A DNA stretch of 64,000 nucleotides from Devosia crocina (GCF_900116545.1 NZ_FPCK01000003.1:248001-312000), one strand, 5' to 3'. Counted from the stretch's first letter, positions 20,448-29,399 are shown. Notes: generated from the letters alone by a model not told the origin. Made by a program: numbers and translations.

Positions 20448-20822
20448 CTAGTTGACCAGTGATTCCACCGGAGCCACAGCGTCGCCTTCGAGCGGAGCCG
20501 TGCTCATCGGCTCGGGCACGCCCAGGGGATCAGCGCCAAGGGGTGCCGGTGCGCCCAGCGGGTCGGCGCCGGTGGCCTCAGGCGAGGGAACCGCGCTCGG
20601 CTGCAGCGTGTCGAGCTGTTCTGGGGTGAGGCCCCCTGTGGAATCGGTGTCGGCGGCAGCAAATTCTTCCTGGGTCAGGTCGGGCCAGATCACCGAAAGC
20701 TCTTCATAGCTCAGCATCCCATCGCCATTGGTGTCGACATCGGCAAAGGTCAGGGGCACCTGCGCCAGGGCGGGGGTGGCGAGAAAGCCTGTGGCCACAA
20801 GGCCGATCGCGAATTTATGCAT
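20448..20822 (-). CDS. Secreted EF-hand protein (124 aa)
   Basis: Exported small protein with a signal peptide (MHKFAIGLVATGFLATPALA) and two EF-hand loops: DVDTNGDGMLSYEE, a canonical loop with D-x-N/D-x-D/G-x-G geometry, and DTDSTGGLTPEQ, a less perfect loop. The C-terminal third is Pro/Ala/Gly-rich with repeated ADPLGAPAP-type units. It is likely periplasmic Ca-binding. It lies downstream of, and is clearly related to, the EF-hand gene at 20918-21160 (shared WPDLT(Q/E)E-FAAAD segment), indicating a tandem duplication. Confidence 0.8.
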   Translation of the reverse strand: MHKFAIGLVATGFLATPALAQVPLTFADVDTNGDGMLSYEELSVIWPDLTQEEFAAADTDSTGGLTPEQLDTLQPSAVPSPEATGADPLGAPAPLGADPLGVPEPMSTAPLEGDAVAPVESLVN

Positions 20823-20869
20823 AGTCTACTCCGGGAGGATGTGGCGCTTCAGCAGCACCGGGAACGCGA

Positions 20870-20897
20870 GGCCACCCCAGGGAGGAGTGGGGTGGCC
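20870..20897 (-). terminator. Hairpin between the two EF-hand genes
   Basis: GGCCACCCC and GGGGTGGCC form a perfect 9-bp stem with a 10-base loop. There is no T-run on the minus strand, so it may lower rather than end transcription into the downstream EF-hand gene, or stabilise the upstream message. Confidence 0.45.
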
Positions 20898-20917
20898 AGC
20901 GAGAGGAAGCTGGAGGC

Positions 20918-21160
20918 CTAGTTGGCCGGAGCCGCACCACTGAGGGCTGCATATTGCTCCGGCGTCAACTCGCCGGTGCCATCGACATCGGCTGCCGCAA
21001 AGGCTTCTTCGGTCAGATCAGGCCATGCCGCCTGCGCCTCGACAAAGGAAACGCCGCCGCTCATATCGGTATCGACCGATGCGAAATCGGTGGCTGCCTG
21101 CGCAAAGGCTGCGCCGCTCATGCCAAGAACGATCAGGGAGGAAAGGACGATCTTCTTCAT
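20918..21160 (-). CDS. Secreted EF-hand protein (80 aa)
   Basis: Small exported protein. The ATG at 21160 gives a classic signal peptide (MKKIVLSSLIVLGMSGAAFA) and has GGAG upstream; the 39 codons of open frame before it are non-coding in character. Two EF-hand-like loops follow: DTDMSGGVSFVE and DVDGTGELTPEQ. Paralogous to the next gene downstream, but without its Pro-rich tail. Probable periplasmic calcium binder of unknown role. Confidence 0.8.
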   Translation of the reverse strand: MKKIVLSSLIVLGMSGAAFAQAATDFASVDTDMSGGVSFVEAQAAWPDLTEEAFAAADVDGTGELTPEQYAALSGAAPAN

Positions 21161-21259
21161 GGGATTGCTCCATGCTCGGGAAAAGGCGAAACCGGAAATT
21201 CCGTTTCCGACGGGACGCTCTCCGGCGGCCCATGACCGAGAGACTGACGGGGCAATGTG

Positions 21260-21271
21260 TCGGTCGACCGA
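21260..21271. promoter_or_regulatory. Perfect 12-bp palindrome TCGGTCGACCGA
   Basis: Flanked by TGTG on the left and CCACACA on the right, which extends the dyad imperfectly. It lies about 100 bases upstream of the EF-hand start codon, a plausible operator position. No regulator is known for it. Confidence 0.35.
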
Positions 21272-21525
21272 CCACACAAAGGCGTGATCGGACAGAAGTC
21301 GGGGCGATTTCGGGGCTGCCTCACAAGCCCGAAGCGCACGTATCAGAGAGTAAAGAAGCGATCGATAAGACGAGTTCTCAAGTCATTTGGGATGACAATT
21401 GATCACGATTGGAACGCGCCAAGTCCGATTTTGCGACGAAAGCGGGGCTTGGGCCGTTTTGTTTGCCGTTCAATTGGGCAAAAGCGAAAAAGCATCGAAC
21501 AGCGGTGGCGGCTGCTTTCTAGACC

Positions 21526-21552
21526 AAAAAAATGCCCGGCAGAGCCGGGCAT
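21526..21552 (-). terminator. Rho-independent terminator after carbonic anhydrase
   Basis: On the minus strand ATGCCCGGC-TCT-GCCGGGCAT is followed by seven T. It begins 26 bases after the stop codon. Confidence 0.88.
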
Positions 21553-21577
21553 GGATGGTGCTGAAGACTGGGTCCAG

Positions 21578-22216
21578 TCAGAGGGCGGGGCGGATGAAAT
21601 CGCCGCTTTCGTCCATCACCCAGAGCTCACCGGAGGAAATATCGAACCAGGCACCATGGATGGCAAGCTGGCCCTCTTGTTCGAGCGCGGCGACATAGGG
21701 GAAGGTGCGCAGGTTGCGGATGGAGTTGCGGATCGAAATCCGCTCCATCGCGGTCTGGCGTTCGCTGGCCGTCAGAAGATCGTTCTGCCCCAGCTGGCTC
21801 GGCAACTCGCCCAGCATGCTCATCCACTTGCCGATGAAATCGCCGGAGTCGAGCGGCTTCATGGCCGGATCGAGCGCCGCCTTGATGCCCCCGCAGCGGC
21901 CATGGCCCATCACCACGATGTTGGCGATGTTGAGCCCCTTGATGGCGAACTCGATCGCGGCGGACGTCCCGTGCTGGCCACCATCGGGCTGGTAGGTGGG
22001 CACGAGATTGGCCACATTGCGCAGGACGAACATTTCGCCCGGTCCCGCATCAAAGATCATTTCCGGCGCCGCGCGGCTGTCGCAGCAGGCGATCATCAAT
22101 GTGGTTGGGGTCTGGCCGGCCGAAGCAAGGTCGCGATAGCGGTCCCGTTCGCGCGAATAGCGACCGGACATGAAATTGGCGTGGCCGTCGAGCAGGTGCT
22201 GAGGAAAGCTGTGCAT
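21578..22216 (-). CDS. Beta-class carbonic anhydrase
   Basis: Interconverts CO2 and bicarbonate with a zinc held by two Cys and one His. The motifs CCDSR (Cys ligand and Asp/Arg pair) and GHGRCGG (His and Cys ligands) are present, as is RNVANLVP. The ATG at 22216 gives 212 aa, the usual length for the prokaryotic clade; a TTG 12 codons upstream is possible. Cytoplasmic; single gene with its own terminator. Confidence 0.94.
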   Translation of the reverse strand: MHSFPQHLLDGHANFMSGRYSRERDRYRDLASAGQTPTTLMIACCDSRAAPEMIFDAGPGEMFVLRNVANLVPTYQPDGGQHGTSAAIEFAIKGLNIANIVVMGHGRCGGIKAALDPAMKPLDSGDFIGKWMSMLGELPSQLGQNDLLTASERQTAMERISIRNSIRNLRTFPYVAALEQEGQLAIHGAWFDISSGELWVMDESGDFIRPAL

Positions 22217-22288
22217 GCTTTTTCGATTAGCGCTAAGAGGCGGCAGAATCAATCGCCGCGCACGGGCGTGGAGTCATAGGGGATATGC

Positions 22289-22495
22289 ATGCTCATCTAC
22301 CGCTATCTGACCGGGGAAGACGATTCCGCTTTCTGCCACAAGGTCACCAAGGCGCTCTCCGAAGGCTGGCAACTCTATGGCGACCCCAGCTATGCCTTCG
22401 ACCCCCTGAGCAAGAAGATGCGCTGCGCGCAGGCGGTCACACGCGTCGCCCGCGACCAGCCCTATGACCCCGACAAGAAGCTCGTCGATTTCTAG
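22289..22495 (+). CDS. DUF1737 domain protein
   Basis: A 68-residue protein whose body (MLIYRYLTGEDDSAFCHKVT, LSEGWQLYGDPS) matches DUF1737, a short domain recognisable by the Gly-Trp-x-Leu-x-Gly-x-Pro core. Function is unknown. An ATG four bases earlier is in another frame. It is divergent from carbonic anhydrase, with about 70 bases between. Confidence 0.82.
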   Translation: MLIYRYLTGEDDSAFCHKVTKALSEGWQLYGDPSYAFDPLSKKMRCAQAVTRVARDQPYDPDKKLVDF

Positions 22496-22627
22496 GATTT
22501 TCGTCCGGGGGCGTGGCTGAGCTGGCCCCTTCCCCGGCCTGCCAGTCGAGCATAGCTCTCAAGGGATCTTCGCCATGCGCTCCACTGGAGCAAATGCGGT
22601 TACCCTGGATGGGGCCTGGGCCAAGGT

Positions 22628-23215
22628 CTAGCGGCGCTGGAGCCGTTCCAGCGCCAGGTGCTGCAGCAGGATTGTTGTCGTGCCATCGATGATTCGGCCA
22701 TCGGAGAGGGCGGCAAGGGCGTCGGGGATGGCCAGTTCGACAAGTTCGATCTCTTCTCCCTCTTCGGCAAGGCCACCGCCAGCGTGGCGGCGGGTTGTCG
22801 CGTCATATTCACCGATGAAGAGGCTCACCCGTTCCTTGAGCGAGCCGGGCGAGAGATAGCAATCCCGGATATGGCGGATGTTCTGGGGAGCATGGCCGGT
22901 TTCCTCCTCGGCCTCGCGCCGAACGCAGGCAAGGGGATCGTCACCCTCGAGAAGCCCCGCGCAGGCTTCAAGGATAAAGCAGTTTTCATCGCCATTGGCG
23001 AGAACCGGATAGCGGAACTGGCGCACCAGAAGCACGGTGTCGCGGCCGGGATCGACAAGGAGGATCGAAGCAGCGTCGCCGTGATCATAGACTTCGCGCG
23101 TCATGGGCGTGACTGTCCCATCATCGCGGCGATAATCGATCCTCGTGCTGGTCAGCCGCCCCCAACCCTGGGCCAGAAGCTTGGTCTCGATGACGGTGAT
23201 CTTGGAAGAAGACAT
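22628..23215 (-). CDS. Nudix hydrolase, ADP-sugar pyrophosphatase type
   Basis: The family signature is split as in NudK/ADP-ribose pyrophosphatases: AGLLEGDDPLACVRREAEEE, followed about 15 residues on by YLSPGSLKERVSLFIGEYD, where the SPG(x)6E(x)6 region marks ADP-ribose/GDP-mannose hydrolases. The 195-aa size fits this group. Likely hydrolyses a nucleoside diphosphate sugar to sugar phosphate plus NMP. It stands alone. Confidence 0.87.
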   Translation of the reverse strand: MSSSKITVIETKLLAQGWGRLTSTRIDYRRDDGTVTPMTREVYDHGDAASILLVDPGRDTVLLVRQFRYPVLANGDENCFILEACAGLLEGDDPLACVRREAEEETGHAPQNIRHIRDCYLSPGSLKERVSLFIGEYDATTRRHAGGGLAEEGEEIELVELAIPDALAALSDGRIIDGTTTILLQHLALERLQRR

Positions 23216-23514
23216 GGGCGCGCCCGGTATGATGTGTGGCTTGGTCTAGCACTCGCTCAGCTGCGCGCCAAAGCACAAAGAGCGCACGGCAGGGTGCGCG
23301 CGCAGGACACGTAGAGCGAGTCTGCCACAGCAAATTCCCACGAGCGGCCCGCGCCCATTCTGTGCGATAGGCGAACAAAGTGCGCTATTCGCCAAGGCAG
23401 GTAGCGAAAAGCCTGAAACTGCTTTGATTCGGTAATATATGCGGGCTAGAAACCCTCGAACTATTCCAAACTGGACGACCCCACGCGTCCCAAATTCCTG
23501 GCCCCGGAAACCCA
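23216..23514 (+). other. Leader region of the sdh operon
   Basis: About 300 bases between the divergent Nudix gene and sdhC. TTGATT at 23424-23429 and TAGAAA 17 bases later form a possible sigma-70 promoter roughly 65 bases before sdhC. I see no riboswitch-like structure. Confidence 0.35.
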
Positions 23515-23901
23515 ATGTCCGTCAGAGCTCGACCCACGTCCCCGCACCTGCAGATCTATCGCTGGACCATCACCATGGCCATGTCGATTCTTCATCGCAT
23601 GACCGGCATCGCCAATTATGCCGGGATGGCCTTGCTGGCGATCTGGCTGATTGCCGCCGCCATGGGGCAGGAGCCGCTGATGGCGCTTAACTTCATCTAT
23701 GGCAGCTGGTTCGGACAGATCGTGCTGTTCGGATTTTCCTGGAGCCTTGTGCACCATATGTGCGGGGGCCTCAGGCACTGGGTGTGGGACTTCGCCGCGA
23801 TGATGGAGCCGGGACAGCGCGAGGCCATGGCCTGGGCGACTATCGCCGCTTCGGTGGTGATCACCCTTTTGATCTGGACCGTCTTTGTGTGGGCAGCCTG
23901 A
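23515..23901 (+). CDS. sdhC: Succinate dehydrogenase cytochrome b556 subunit
   Basis: Membrane anchor of complex II, binding heme b and ubiquinone with SdhD. SPHLQIYRW and SILHRMTGI are the family signatures, with the Ser/Arg quinone-site residues. HHMCGGLRHWVWD supplies the heme-ligand His. Three transmembrane helices are visible in 128 aa. First gene of the operon; sdhD starts two bases after its stop. Confidence 0.96.
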   Translation: MSVRARPTSPHLQIYRWTITMAMSILHRMTGIANYAGMALLAIWLIAAAMGQEPLMALNFIYGSWFGQIVLFGFSWSLVHHMCGGLRHWVWDFAAMMEPGQREAMAWATIAASVVITLLIWTVFVWAA

Positions 23902-23903
23902 AC

Positions 23904-24296
23904 ATGCGCGAAACCATTATCACCCGCGAACAAGTCGCCAATCCCCGCACCCATTACGGTGACGCCAAAGCCTCGACGCGCCACTTCATCACCCAGCGCG
24001 TGACCGGACTGATCAACGTCGTTTTTCTTGGCTTCCTGCTCTTTATTGTGGTGCGCCTCGCCGGGCAGGATCGCGCCGACATGGTCGGCGTGATCGGCAA
24101 TGGCTTTATCGGCATCCCCTTCGCCGTGCTGATCGGCATCGTTGCGGTCCACATGCGCAATGGCATGCGCGATACGCTCGAGGATTACCTTCATGGCCGC
24201 ATGTATAGCCTTGCCATGATGCTCAATACGCTCTTTTGCCTGATCGTCGGCCTTGCCGCGATCGGCGCCATCGTCAAAATCGTCTTCTGGGGTTGA
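23904..24296 (+). CDS. sdhD: Succinate dehydrogenase hydrophobic membrane anchor
   Basis: Second membrane anchor of complex II, 130 aa with three transmembrane helices. The ATG at 23904 is chosen because it follows the sdhC stop directly and starts a sequence of the family ([20 protein letters not shown]). The conserved [13 protein letters not shown] segment holds the heme-ligand His and the quinone-site Asp-Tyr region. Confidence 0.94.
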   Translation: MRETIITREQVANPRTHYGDAKASTRHFITQRVTGLINVVFLGFLLFIVVRLAGQDRADMVGVIGNGFIGIPFAVLIGIVAVHMRNGMRDTLEDYLHGRMYSLAMMLNTLFCLIVGLAAIGAIVKIVFWG

Positions 24297-24301
24297 TCAC
24301 C

Positions 24302-26113
24302 ATGGCTCAATACGAACTGATCGACCACGAATTCGACGTGGTGGTGGTCGGCGCCGGTGGCGCAGGCCTGCGCGCGACCCTGGGCATGGCCGAGCAGGGC
24401 TTCAACACCGCCTGCATCACCAAAGTTTTCCCGACGCGCTCGCATACCGTGGCAGCCCAGGGCGGCATTGCGGCTTCGCTCCAGAACATGGGGCCCGATA
24501 GCTGGCAGTGGCACATGTACGACACCGTCAAGGGATCGGACTGGCTGGGCGATAATGACGCCATGGAATATCTGGCGCGCGAGGCGCCGGCCGCGATCTA
24601 TGAACTGGAACATTATGGTGTTCCGTTCAGCCGCACCCAGGATGGAAAGATCTATCAGCGCCCGTTTGGCGGCCACATGACCGAATTCGGCGATGGCCCG
24701 CCGGTGCAGCGCACCTGCGCCGCGGCTGACCGCACGGGCCACGCGATCCTCCACACGCTCTATGGCCAGTCGGTCAAGAACGACGCGCAGTTCTTTATCG
24801 AATATTTCGCGCTCGATCTGATCATGGGCGAGAATGGCGAATGCCAGGGCGTCATCGCCTGGAAGCTCGACGACGGCACGCTCCATCGCTTCCGCGCCAA
24901 GATGGTGGTGCTGGCGACCGGCGGATATGGCCGCTCCTATTTTTCGGCGACTTCGGCCCATACCTGCACGGGCGACGGCAATGGCATGGTGGCCCGCGCC
25001 GGCCTGCCGCTGCAGGACATGGAATTCGTGCAGTTCCACCCCACCGGCATCTATGGCGCTGGCGTTCTCATTACTGAGGGTGCACGTGGCGAGGGGGGAT
25101 ATCTCACCAACTCCGAAGGCGAGCGTTTCATGGAGCGCTATGCGCCTAACGCCAAGGATCTTGCCTCGCGGGACGTCGTTTCGCGCTGCATGACGCTCGA
25201 AATCCGCGAAGGGCGCGGGGTCGGTCCCAACAAGGACCACATCTATCTCCACCTCGATCATCTCGATCCGAAGGTGCTGCATGAGCGCCTGCCAGGGATC
25301 ACCGAATCGGCAAAGATCTTTGCCGGTGTCGATCTCACGCGCGAGCCGATCCCGGTCCTGCCGACCGTCCACTACAATATGGGTGGCATCCCGGCCAATT
25401 ATCATGGCGAAGTGCTCAACCCGACGGCGGACGATCCCAACCGCATCGTGCCGGGCCTGATGGCTGTGGGTGAAGCCGCCTGCGCCTCGGTGCACGGCGC
25501 CAATCGTCTGGGCTCCAATTCCCTGACCGATCTTGTGGTTTTTGGCCGCGCTGCCGCGATCCGCGCTGGGCAGGTTCTCGACAAGTCGTCGCCTGTGCCC
25601 GGCATCAATGCTGCCGAGGATGCCAAGATTCTCGCGCGCTTTGACCGCCTGCGTAACGCCAATGGCTCCCAGCCGACCGCAAAGCTGCGCGACGAAATGC
25701 AGCGCACCATGCAGGCCGATGCCGCCGTGTTCCGCACCGACGCTTCGCTCAAGAACGGCGTCGAAGCGATGAGCGAGATCTATGGGCGTCTCCATGACGT
25801 CAAGGTTTCCGACCGCTCGCTGATCTGGAACTCCGATCTCGTTGAAACGCTCGAACTCGAGAACCTGATGGCCTGCGCCATGGCAACGGTTGTGTCGGCC
25901 GAAGCGCGCCATGAATCGCGCGGCGCTCACGCCCATGAGGACTTCCCCAATCGCGACGACGTGGAATGGCGCAAGCACACGCTGGCGCTGGTCGATATCG
26001 ACACCGGCAAGGTCGAATTGTCCTATCGCCCGGTGATCACCGACCCGCTCACCCCCCTTGATCAAGGCGGCATCGATCTCAAGAAGATCGCCCCCAAGGC
26101 GCGCGTCTACTAA
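24302..26113 (+). CDS. sdhA: Succinate dehydrogenase flavoprotein subunit
   Basis: Catalytic FAD-bearing subunit of complex II, oxidising succinate to fumarate. The FAD-binding motif [20 protein letters not shown] opens the protein, and the covalent FAD His is in [11 protein letters not shown]. The active-site segments [18 protein letters not shown] and the dicarboxylate-binding [10 protein letters not shown] region are intact. Length of 603 aa is standard. It starts six bases after the sdhD stop. Confidence 0.98.
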   Translation: MAQYELIDHEFDVVVVGAGGAGLRATLGMAEQGFNTACITKVFPTRSHTVAAQGGIAASLQNMGPDSWQWHMYDTVKGSDWLGDNDAMEYLAREAPAAIYELEHYGVPFSRTQDGKIYQRPFGGHMTEFGDGPPVQRTCAAADRTGHAILHTLYGQSVKNDAQFFIEYFALDLIMGENGECQGVIAWKLDDGTLHRFRAKMVVLATGGYGRSYFSATSAHTCTGDGNGMVARAGLPLQDMEFVQFHPTGIYGAGVLITEGARGEGGYLTNSEGERFMERYAPNAKDLASRDVVSRCMTLEIREGRGVGPNKDHIYLHLDHLDPKVLHERLPGITESAKIFAGVDLTREPIPVLPTVHYNMGGIPANYHGEVLNPTADDPNRIVPGLMAVGEAACASVHGANRLGSNSLTDLVVFGRAAAIRAGQVLDKSSPVPGINAAEDAKILARFDRLRNANGSQPTAKLRDEMQRTMQADAAVFRTDASLKNGVEAMSEIYGRLHDVKVSDRSLIWNSDLVETLELENLMACAMATVVSAEARHESRGAHAHEDFPNRDDVEWRKHTLALVDIDTGKVELSYRPVITDPLTPLDQGGIDLKKIAPKARVY

Positions 26114-26123
26114 GGCTCGGACC

Positions 26124-26288
26124 ATGTGCGAACAATGCCAGGGATTTGACGACGAGGATGTGGATGCGTTGGCGGCAGCTTTTGTGGCTCGCCGGGCGGC
26201 AACCCAAAAGTCTGCGGCAACGTCGCACGCGCTCCTTTATCGCAGGGCGCCTGTTGTCCCGGCCACCAAGGAAAAGCCCAATGGCTAA
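26124..26288 (+). CDS. Small hypothetical protein inside the sdh operon
   Basis: A 54-residue frame beginning MCEQCQGFDDEDVDALAAAF, with a CxxC pair at the N terminus and a basic, Ala-rich C terminus. It starts 11 bases after sdhA and its stop overlaps the start of the next gene by 8 bases (ATGGCTAA), as in translationally coupled genes. That spacing is the main evidence that it is real. I recognise no family; CxxC suggests metal or redox chemistry. Confidence 0.55.
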   Translation: MCEQCQGFDDEDVDALAAAFVARRAATQKSAATSHALLYRRAPVVPATKEKPNG

Positions 26289-26574
26289 CAAGGCTCTTGC
26301 CGTTTTGGCTCTTTCATTCGTCTCGGTCGCGCCAGCTTTTGCTGCCGCGCCCACTGCCGGGCAAAAGGACGAGTTTTACCGGGTCTGCATGGGTATCGCC
26401 CAGGACGCGGCACTTTGCGGATGCAAGGCGGATGCGGCCATGACCCTGATCGACGAGCGCTTCATGAATGTGGTCATCGCCTCGATGAAGGGCGGCTCGC
26501 CCGCCGCCGCCGATTACAACGCCTACAACACCTATGTCGCCAAATCGAACCAGGTTTGTAAGCCGAACTATTGA
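26281..26574 (+). CDS. Secreted four-cysteine protein inside the sdh operon
   Basis: A 97-residue exported protein: signal peptide (MANKALAVLALSFVSVAPAF), mature part starting near AAPTAGQ, then CMGIAQDAALCGCKADAA and a final QVCKPNY. Four cysteines (C-x8-C-x-C ... C) suggest two disulfides or a metal site in the periplasm. It lies between sdhA and sdhB and overlaps the small CxxC gene. No family recognised; a complex-II accessory role is possible but only from position. Confidence 0.7.
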   Translation: MANKALAVLALSFVSVAPAFAAAPTAGQKDEFYRVCMGIAQDAALCGCKADAAMTLIDERFMNVVIASMKGGSPAAADYNAYNTYVAKSNQVCKPNY

Positions 26575-26663
26575 TTTTTTGGGCTTTGACCCAGAGCCCT
26601 GACGACACTGAACTGAACAGCCTTTCGGACGACCCACGCGTCCGCCTCTGAAGGAACAAAAGA

Positions 26664-27446
26664 ATGGCCGAACTGACGCTTCGCAAGGCCGACCAGCCGC
26701 AAAAGGGCAAGACCTGGCCCAAACCCGAAGGGGCGACGCGCCTCCGCGAATTCCATGTCTATCGATATGATCCGGATAAGGCCGACAATCCGCGGATCGA
26801 CACCTATTTCGTCAATCTCGACGATTGCGGCCCGATGATTCTCGATGCGCTGCTCTATATCAAGAACAAGGTCGATCCGACCCTGACGCTGCGCCGCTCC
26901 TGCCGCGAAGGCATTTGCGGATCGTGCTCGATGAACATCAACGGGCTCAACACGCTGGCCTGCACCAAGGGCATGGATGATTCCACCGGCCCCGTGAAGA
27001 TCTATCCCCTGCCCCACATGCCGGTGGTCAAGGATCTCGTCCCGGACCTGACGACCTTTTACGCCCAGCACCGCGCGATCGAGCCCTGGCTCAAGACGAC
27101 TTCGCCCACGCCGGAAAAGGAATGGACGCAGTCGGTCGAAAACCGCGCCAAGCTCGACGGGCTTTACGAGTGCATCCTCTGCGCCTGCTGCTCGACCTCG
27201 TGCCCGAGCTATTGGTGGAACGGGGAAAAATATCTCGGCCCCGCCGCGCTTCTCCAGGCCTATCGCTGGCTGATCGATTCGCGCGACGAAACCACGTCCG
27301 AGCGCCTCGATAATCTTGAAGACCCCTTTAAGCTCTACCGCTGCCACACGATCATGAACTGCGCCAAGGTCTGCCCCAAGGGCCTCAACCCGGCCAAGGC
27401 CATCGCCCAGATCAAGAAGATGATGGTGGAACGCAAGGCAGCCTGA
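26664..27446 (+). CDS. sdhB: Succinate dehydrogenase iron-sulfur subunit
   Basis: Electron-transfer subunit of complex II. The three clusters are all visible: 2Fe-2S ([21 protein letters not shown]), 4Fe-4S ([12 protein letters not shown]) and 3Fe-4S ([14 protein letters not shown]). Length of 260 aa is typical. It is separated from sdhA by two small genes and is followed by a hairpin terminator. Confidence 0.98.
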   Translation: MAELTLRKADQPQKGKTWPKPEGATRLREFHVYRYDPDKADNPRIDTYFVNLDDCGPMILDALLYIKNKVDPTLTLRRSCREGICGSCSMNINGLNTLACTKGMDDSTGPVKIYPLPHMPVVKDLVPDLTTFYAQHRAIEPWLKTTSPTPEKEWTQSVENRAKLDGLYECILCACCSTSCPSYWWNGEKYLGPAALLQAYRWLIDSRDETTSERLDNLEDPFKLYRCHTIMNCAKVCPKGLNPAKAIAQIKKMMVERKAA

Positions 27447-27466
27447 TCCCCAGCGATGCAGGGCGC

Positions 27467-27500
27467 AAAAAACCCGCGGCGCAGGCTGCGGGTTTTGTTT
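27467..27500. terminator. Bidirectional terminator after sdhB
   Basis: CCCGC-GGC pairs with GCT-GCGGG; the hairpin is flanked by an A-run on the left and TTTTGTTT on the right, so it can serve sdhB on the plus strand and the PagL-like gene on the minus strand. Confidence 0.8.
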
Positions 27501-27578
27501 CGGCAATCTTGCGCCTACTGCGCTTGAGGGTTTTGTAGGGGGGTGACACCAGGGTCAGGGCATCGGGCTGGCGGCGTG

Positions 27579-28160
27579 CTAGAACTTCCAGCCCACCCGC
27601 ACGCCGAAATTGGAGAGGCCGGCATTGGCCTCGCACCAGTCATTGTTGGACGTGTGCTCATAAGTGACGGTGGCGGTGACATTGTCCGAGAGATTGGCCC
27701 CGATGCCGAAGCGCTCGTAGAAATTGACGCGGCAGCCGAAATTCTTCTGCGGTGGCGGCGCGCCGACCAGCGCGCCATTATGGATGGCCGCCCCGAACGT
27801 GCCTTCAAGATAAAGCGGCGTGTCGAAAATGGGCAATTGCCAGGTCAGGCCGGCGTGAAGCAGGCTTTCCTTGCCGCCCAGATGAATGGTCGTGCCGATT
27901 TCGGGCCGGGGCGAGCCGATCCAGCGAAAGGCGTCGATCTCGGGCGAGGTGAACAGCACATCGAAGCTGACGCTGCGCAATTCGGTGAAACGCCATTCAT
28001 TGACGAGAAAAGGCAGGGCCGCGTGGTGGACATCATAGGATTGCAGCCCGAACCGCAATTCGTCGACGACCCCGGCAAGGGGATGCGGATCGTAAAGGCT
28101 CTGCGCTCCGGCCGGAACGACGCCTAGTCCAAGCATTGTGATCAGGAGGATACGCCGCAC
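27579..28160 (-). CDS. PagL-like lipid A 3-O-deacylase (acyloxyacyl hydrolase family)
   Basis: Outer-membrane beta-barrel enzyme that would remove the 3-O acyl chain of lipid A. A GTG at 28160 with GGAGAGAGA just upstream gives 193 aa and a signal peptide (RRILLITMLGLGVVPAGAQS). The body has alternating-hydrophobicity strands and ends in an aromatic (GVRVGWKF), as outer-membrane barrels do. The catalytic His-Ser pair of PagL is matched by YEHTSNN near the C terminus. Substrate specificity is not provable from sequence. Confidence 0.78.
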   Translation of the reverse strand: MRRILLITMLGLGVVPAGAQSLYDPHPLAGVVDELRFGLQSYDVHHAALPFLVNEWRFTELRSVSFDVLFTSPEIDAFRWIGSPRPEIGTTIHLGGKESLLHAGLTWQLPIFDTPLYLEGTFGAAIHNGALVGAPPPQKNFGCRVNFYERFGIGANLSDNVTATVTYEHTSNNDWCEANAGLSNFGVRVGWKF

Positions 28161-28275
28161 AACTCTCTCTCCGGTTTCAGGCACTCTAGCACATTCAACG
28201 GCAAACGCACGCCTTCTGTCCCCGGCGACTGCGCCAAATGAATGGCAGAGTTCGCGGCTCTGGGGGTGGAAGTTC

Positions 28276-28291
28276 ATCGGTATATACCGAT
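28276..28291. promoter_or_regulatory. Perfect 16-bp palindrome ATCGGTATATACCGAT
   Basis: It lies 30 bases before the luciferase-like oxidoreductase start codon, followed by TATAGG, within the divergent spacer to the PagL-like gene. The GGTATATACC core resembles operators of HxlR/MarR-type redox regulators. No such regulator gene is adjacent in the window. Confidence 0.55.
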
Positions 28292-28321
28292 ATAGGGGCG
28301 ACGTGCTTTATGGAGTTGCCC

Positions 28322-29353
28322 ATGTCCCCCCCGTTCAAACTCTCGCTTCAGGATCTTGCCCCCATTGCCCAGGGCAGTTCTACGGCAGAAGCCATGGGCG
28401 AAACGGTCAAGCTGGCCACGGCCGCGGACCAGCTGGGCTACCATCGGCTCTGGTATGCCGAACATCATGGCATGCCCTCGATCGCCTCCTCGGTGCCTGA
28501 AATCCTGATCGGCAGCGCGGCCGCAGCGACCAAGGGCATTCGCGTCGGCTCGGGCGGCGTCATGCTGCTCAACCATGCGCCCCTGCGCATCGCCGAAGCC
28601 TATCGTACGCTCGAAGCGCTCCATCCCGGCCGGATCGATCTGGGCCTGGGACGGGCGCCAGGTGGCGATGGCTATGCCATGCGCGCGCTGCGCTCAGGCG
28701 GCGGCGAGGAGTTTTCGCAATATCTTGCAGAGCTCATGGCCTTTGACGAAGACAACTTTCCCCCCGACCACCCGTTTTCGCGCGTGCCGGTTTCGCCGGG
28801 CGGCATAACGCTGCCGCCAAAATGGCTGCTGGGCTCTTCGGGTGCCAGTGCCCAGGCTGCAGGGCAGATCGGTTTCGGCTATGCCTTTGCCGCTCACTTT
28901 TCCCATACTCCGGCCGCACCGGCCTTTGCCGCCTACCGGGCAGCTTTCGAGCCTTCTCTCGATTTTCCCGCGCCCAAGACCATTCTCTGCCTGTCGGTGA
29001 TCGCAGCGCCGAGCGAAGAGGAAGCCAGGTTCATCGCTACCTCGCAGGCGGTGAGCTGGGCGCTGTTCGTGACGGGGGAGCAACGCCAGCTGATGCCGCC
29101 CGAGGAAGCCAGCGACAGGCTGAGCACGCTGACCCCGCAACAGCAGCAGGTGATCGCCCATCAGGGCAGTCTCTGGATGGTCGGCAGCGCCGAACGCATG
29201 GCCGAAGAGATCACGCAAAAGGCCATTGCGGCGGGAGCCGACGAAGTGATGATCACGACGACCATCCACTCCTATGCCTTGCGCCGACGCTCTTTCGCGC
29301 TTCTGGCCGAGGCGCTTGGCGTTGCGCCGCGCGTGGAAGCGGGCACGGCATGA
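28322..29353 (+). CDS. LLM-class flavin-dependent oxidoreductase
   Basis: Bacterial luciferase-like TIM-barrel enzyme, FMN-dependent, of the group with the N-terminal LSLQDLAPIAQG motif (MsnO8/YhbW-like). RLWYAEHHGMPSIASSVPEI and GRIDLGLGRAPGGD are family signatures. The ATG at 28322 with TGGAG upstream is chosen over an ATG 84 bases earlier. Substrate unknown. Single gene under a palindrome that may be an operator. Confidence 0.92.
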   Translation: MSPPFKLSLQDLAPIAQGSSTAEAMGETVKLATAADQLGYHRLWYAEHHGMPSIASSVPEILIGSAAAATKGIRVGSGGVMLLNHAPLRIAEAYRTLEALHPGRIDLGLGRAPGGDGYAMRALRSGGGEEFSQYLAELMAFDEDNFPPDHPFSRVPVSPGGITLPPKWLLGSSGASAQAAGQIGFGYAFAAHFSHTPAAPAFAAYRAAFEPSLDFPAPKTILCLSVIAAPSEEEARFIATSQAVSWALFVTGEQRQLMPPEEASDRLSTLTPQQQQVIAHQGSLWMVGSAERMAEEITQKAIAAGADEVMITTTIHSYALRRRSFALLAEALGVAPRVEAGTA

Positions 29354-29354
29354 A

Positions 29355-29388
29355 AATAAAAAGGCCCGGCTGCACCCCGGGCCTTTTC
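29355..29388. terminator. Bidirectional terminator
   Basis: AAGGCCCGG pairs with CCGGGCCTT, with an A-rich left flank (AAAATAAA) and a right flank TTTTCG. It lies between the convergent oxidoreductase gene and the small minus-strand gene. Confidence 0.85.
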
Positions 29389-29399
29389 GTTAACTTCGG

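Larger units (their letters stand above)
21161..21577. other. Intergenic region between EF-hand and carbonic anhydrase genes
   Basis: About 415 bases before the EF-hand start and after the carbonic anhydrase stop, on the minus strand. It contains the palindrome at 21260-21271 and, at its right end, the carbonic anhydrase terminator. I see no coding sequence in it. Confidence 0.45.

Noticed and set aside
24191..26125. 644-codon minus-strand open frame opposite sdhA
   Set aside because: Mirror of sdhA codon bias; no recognisable domain.
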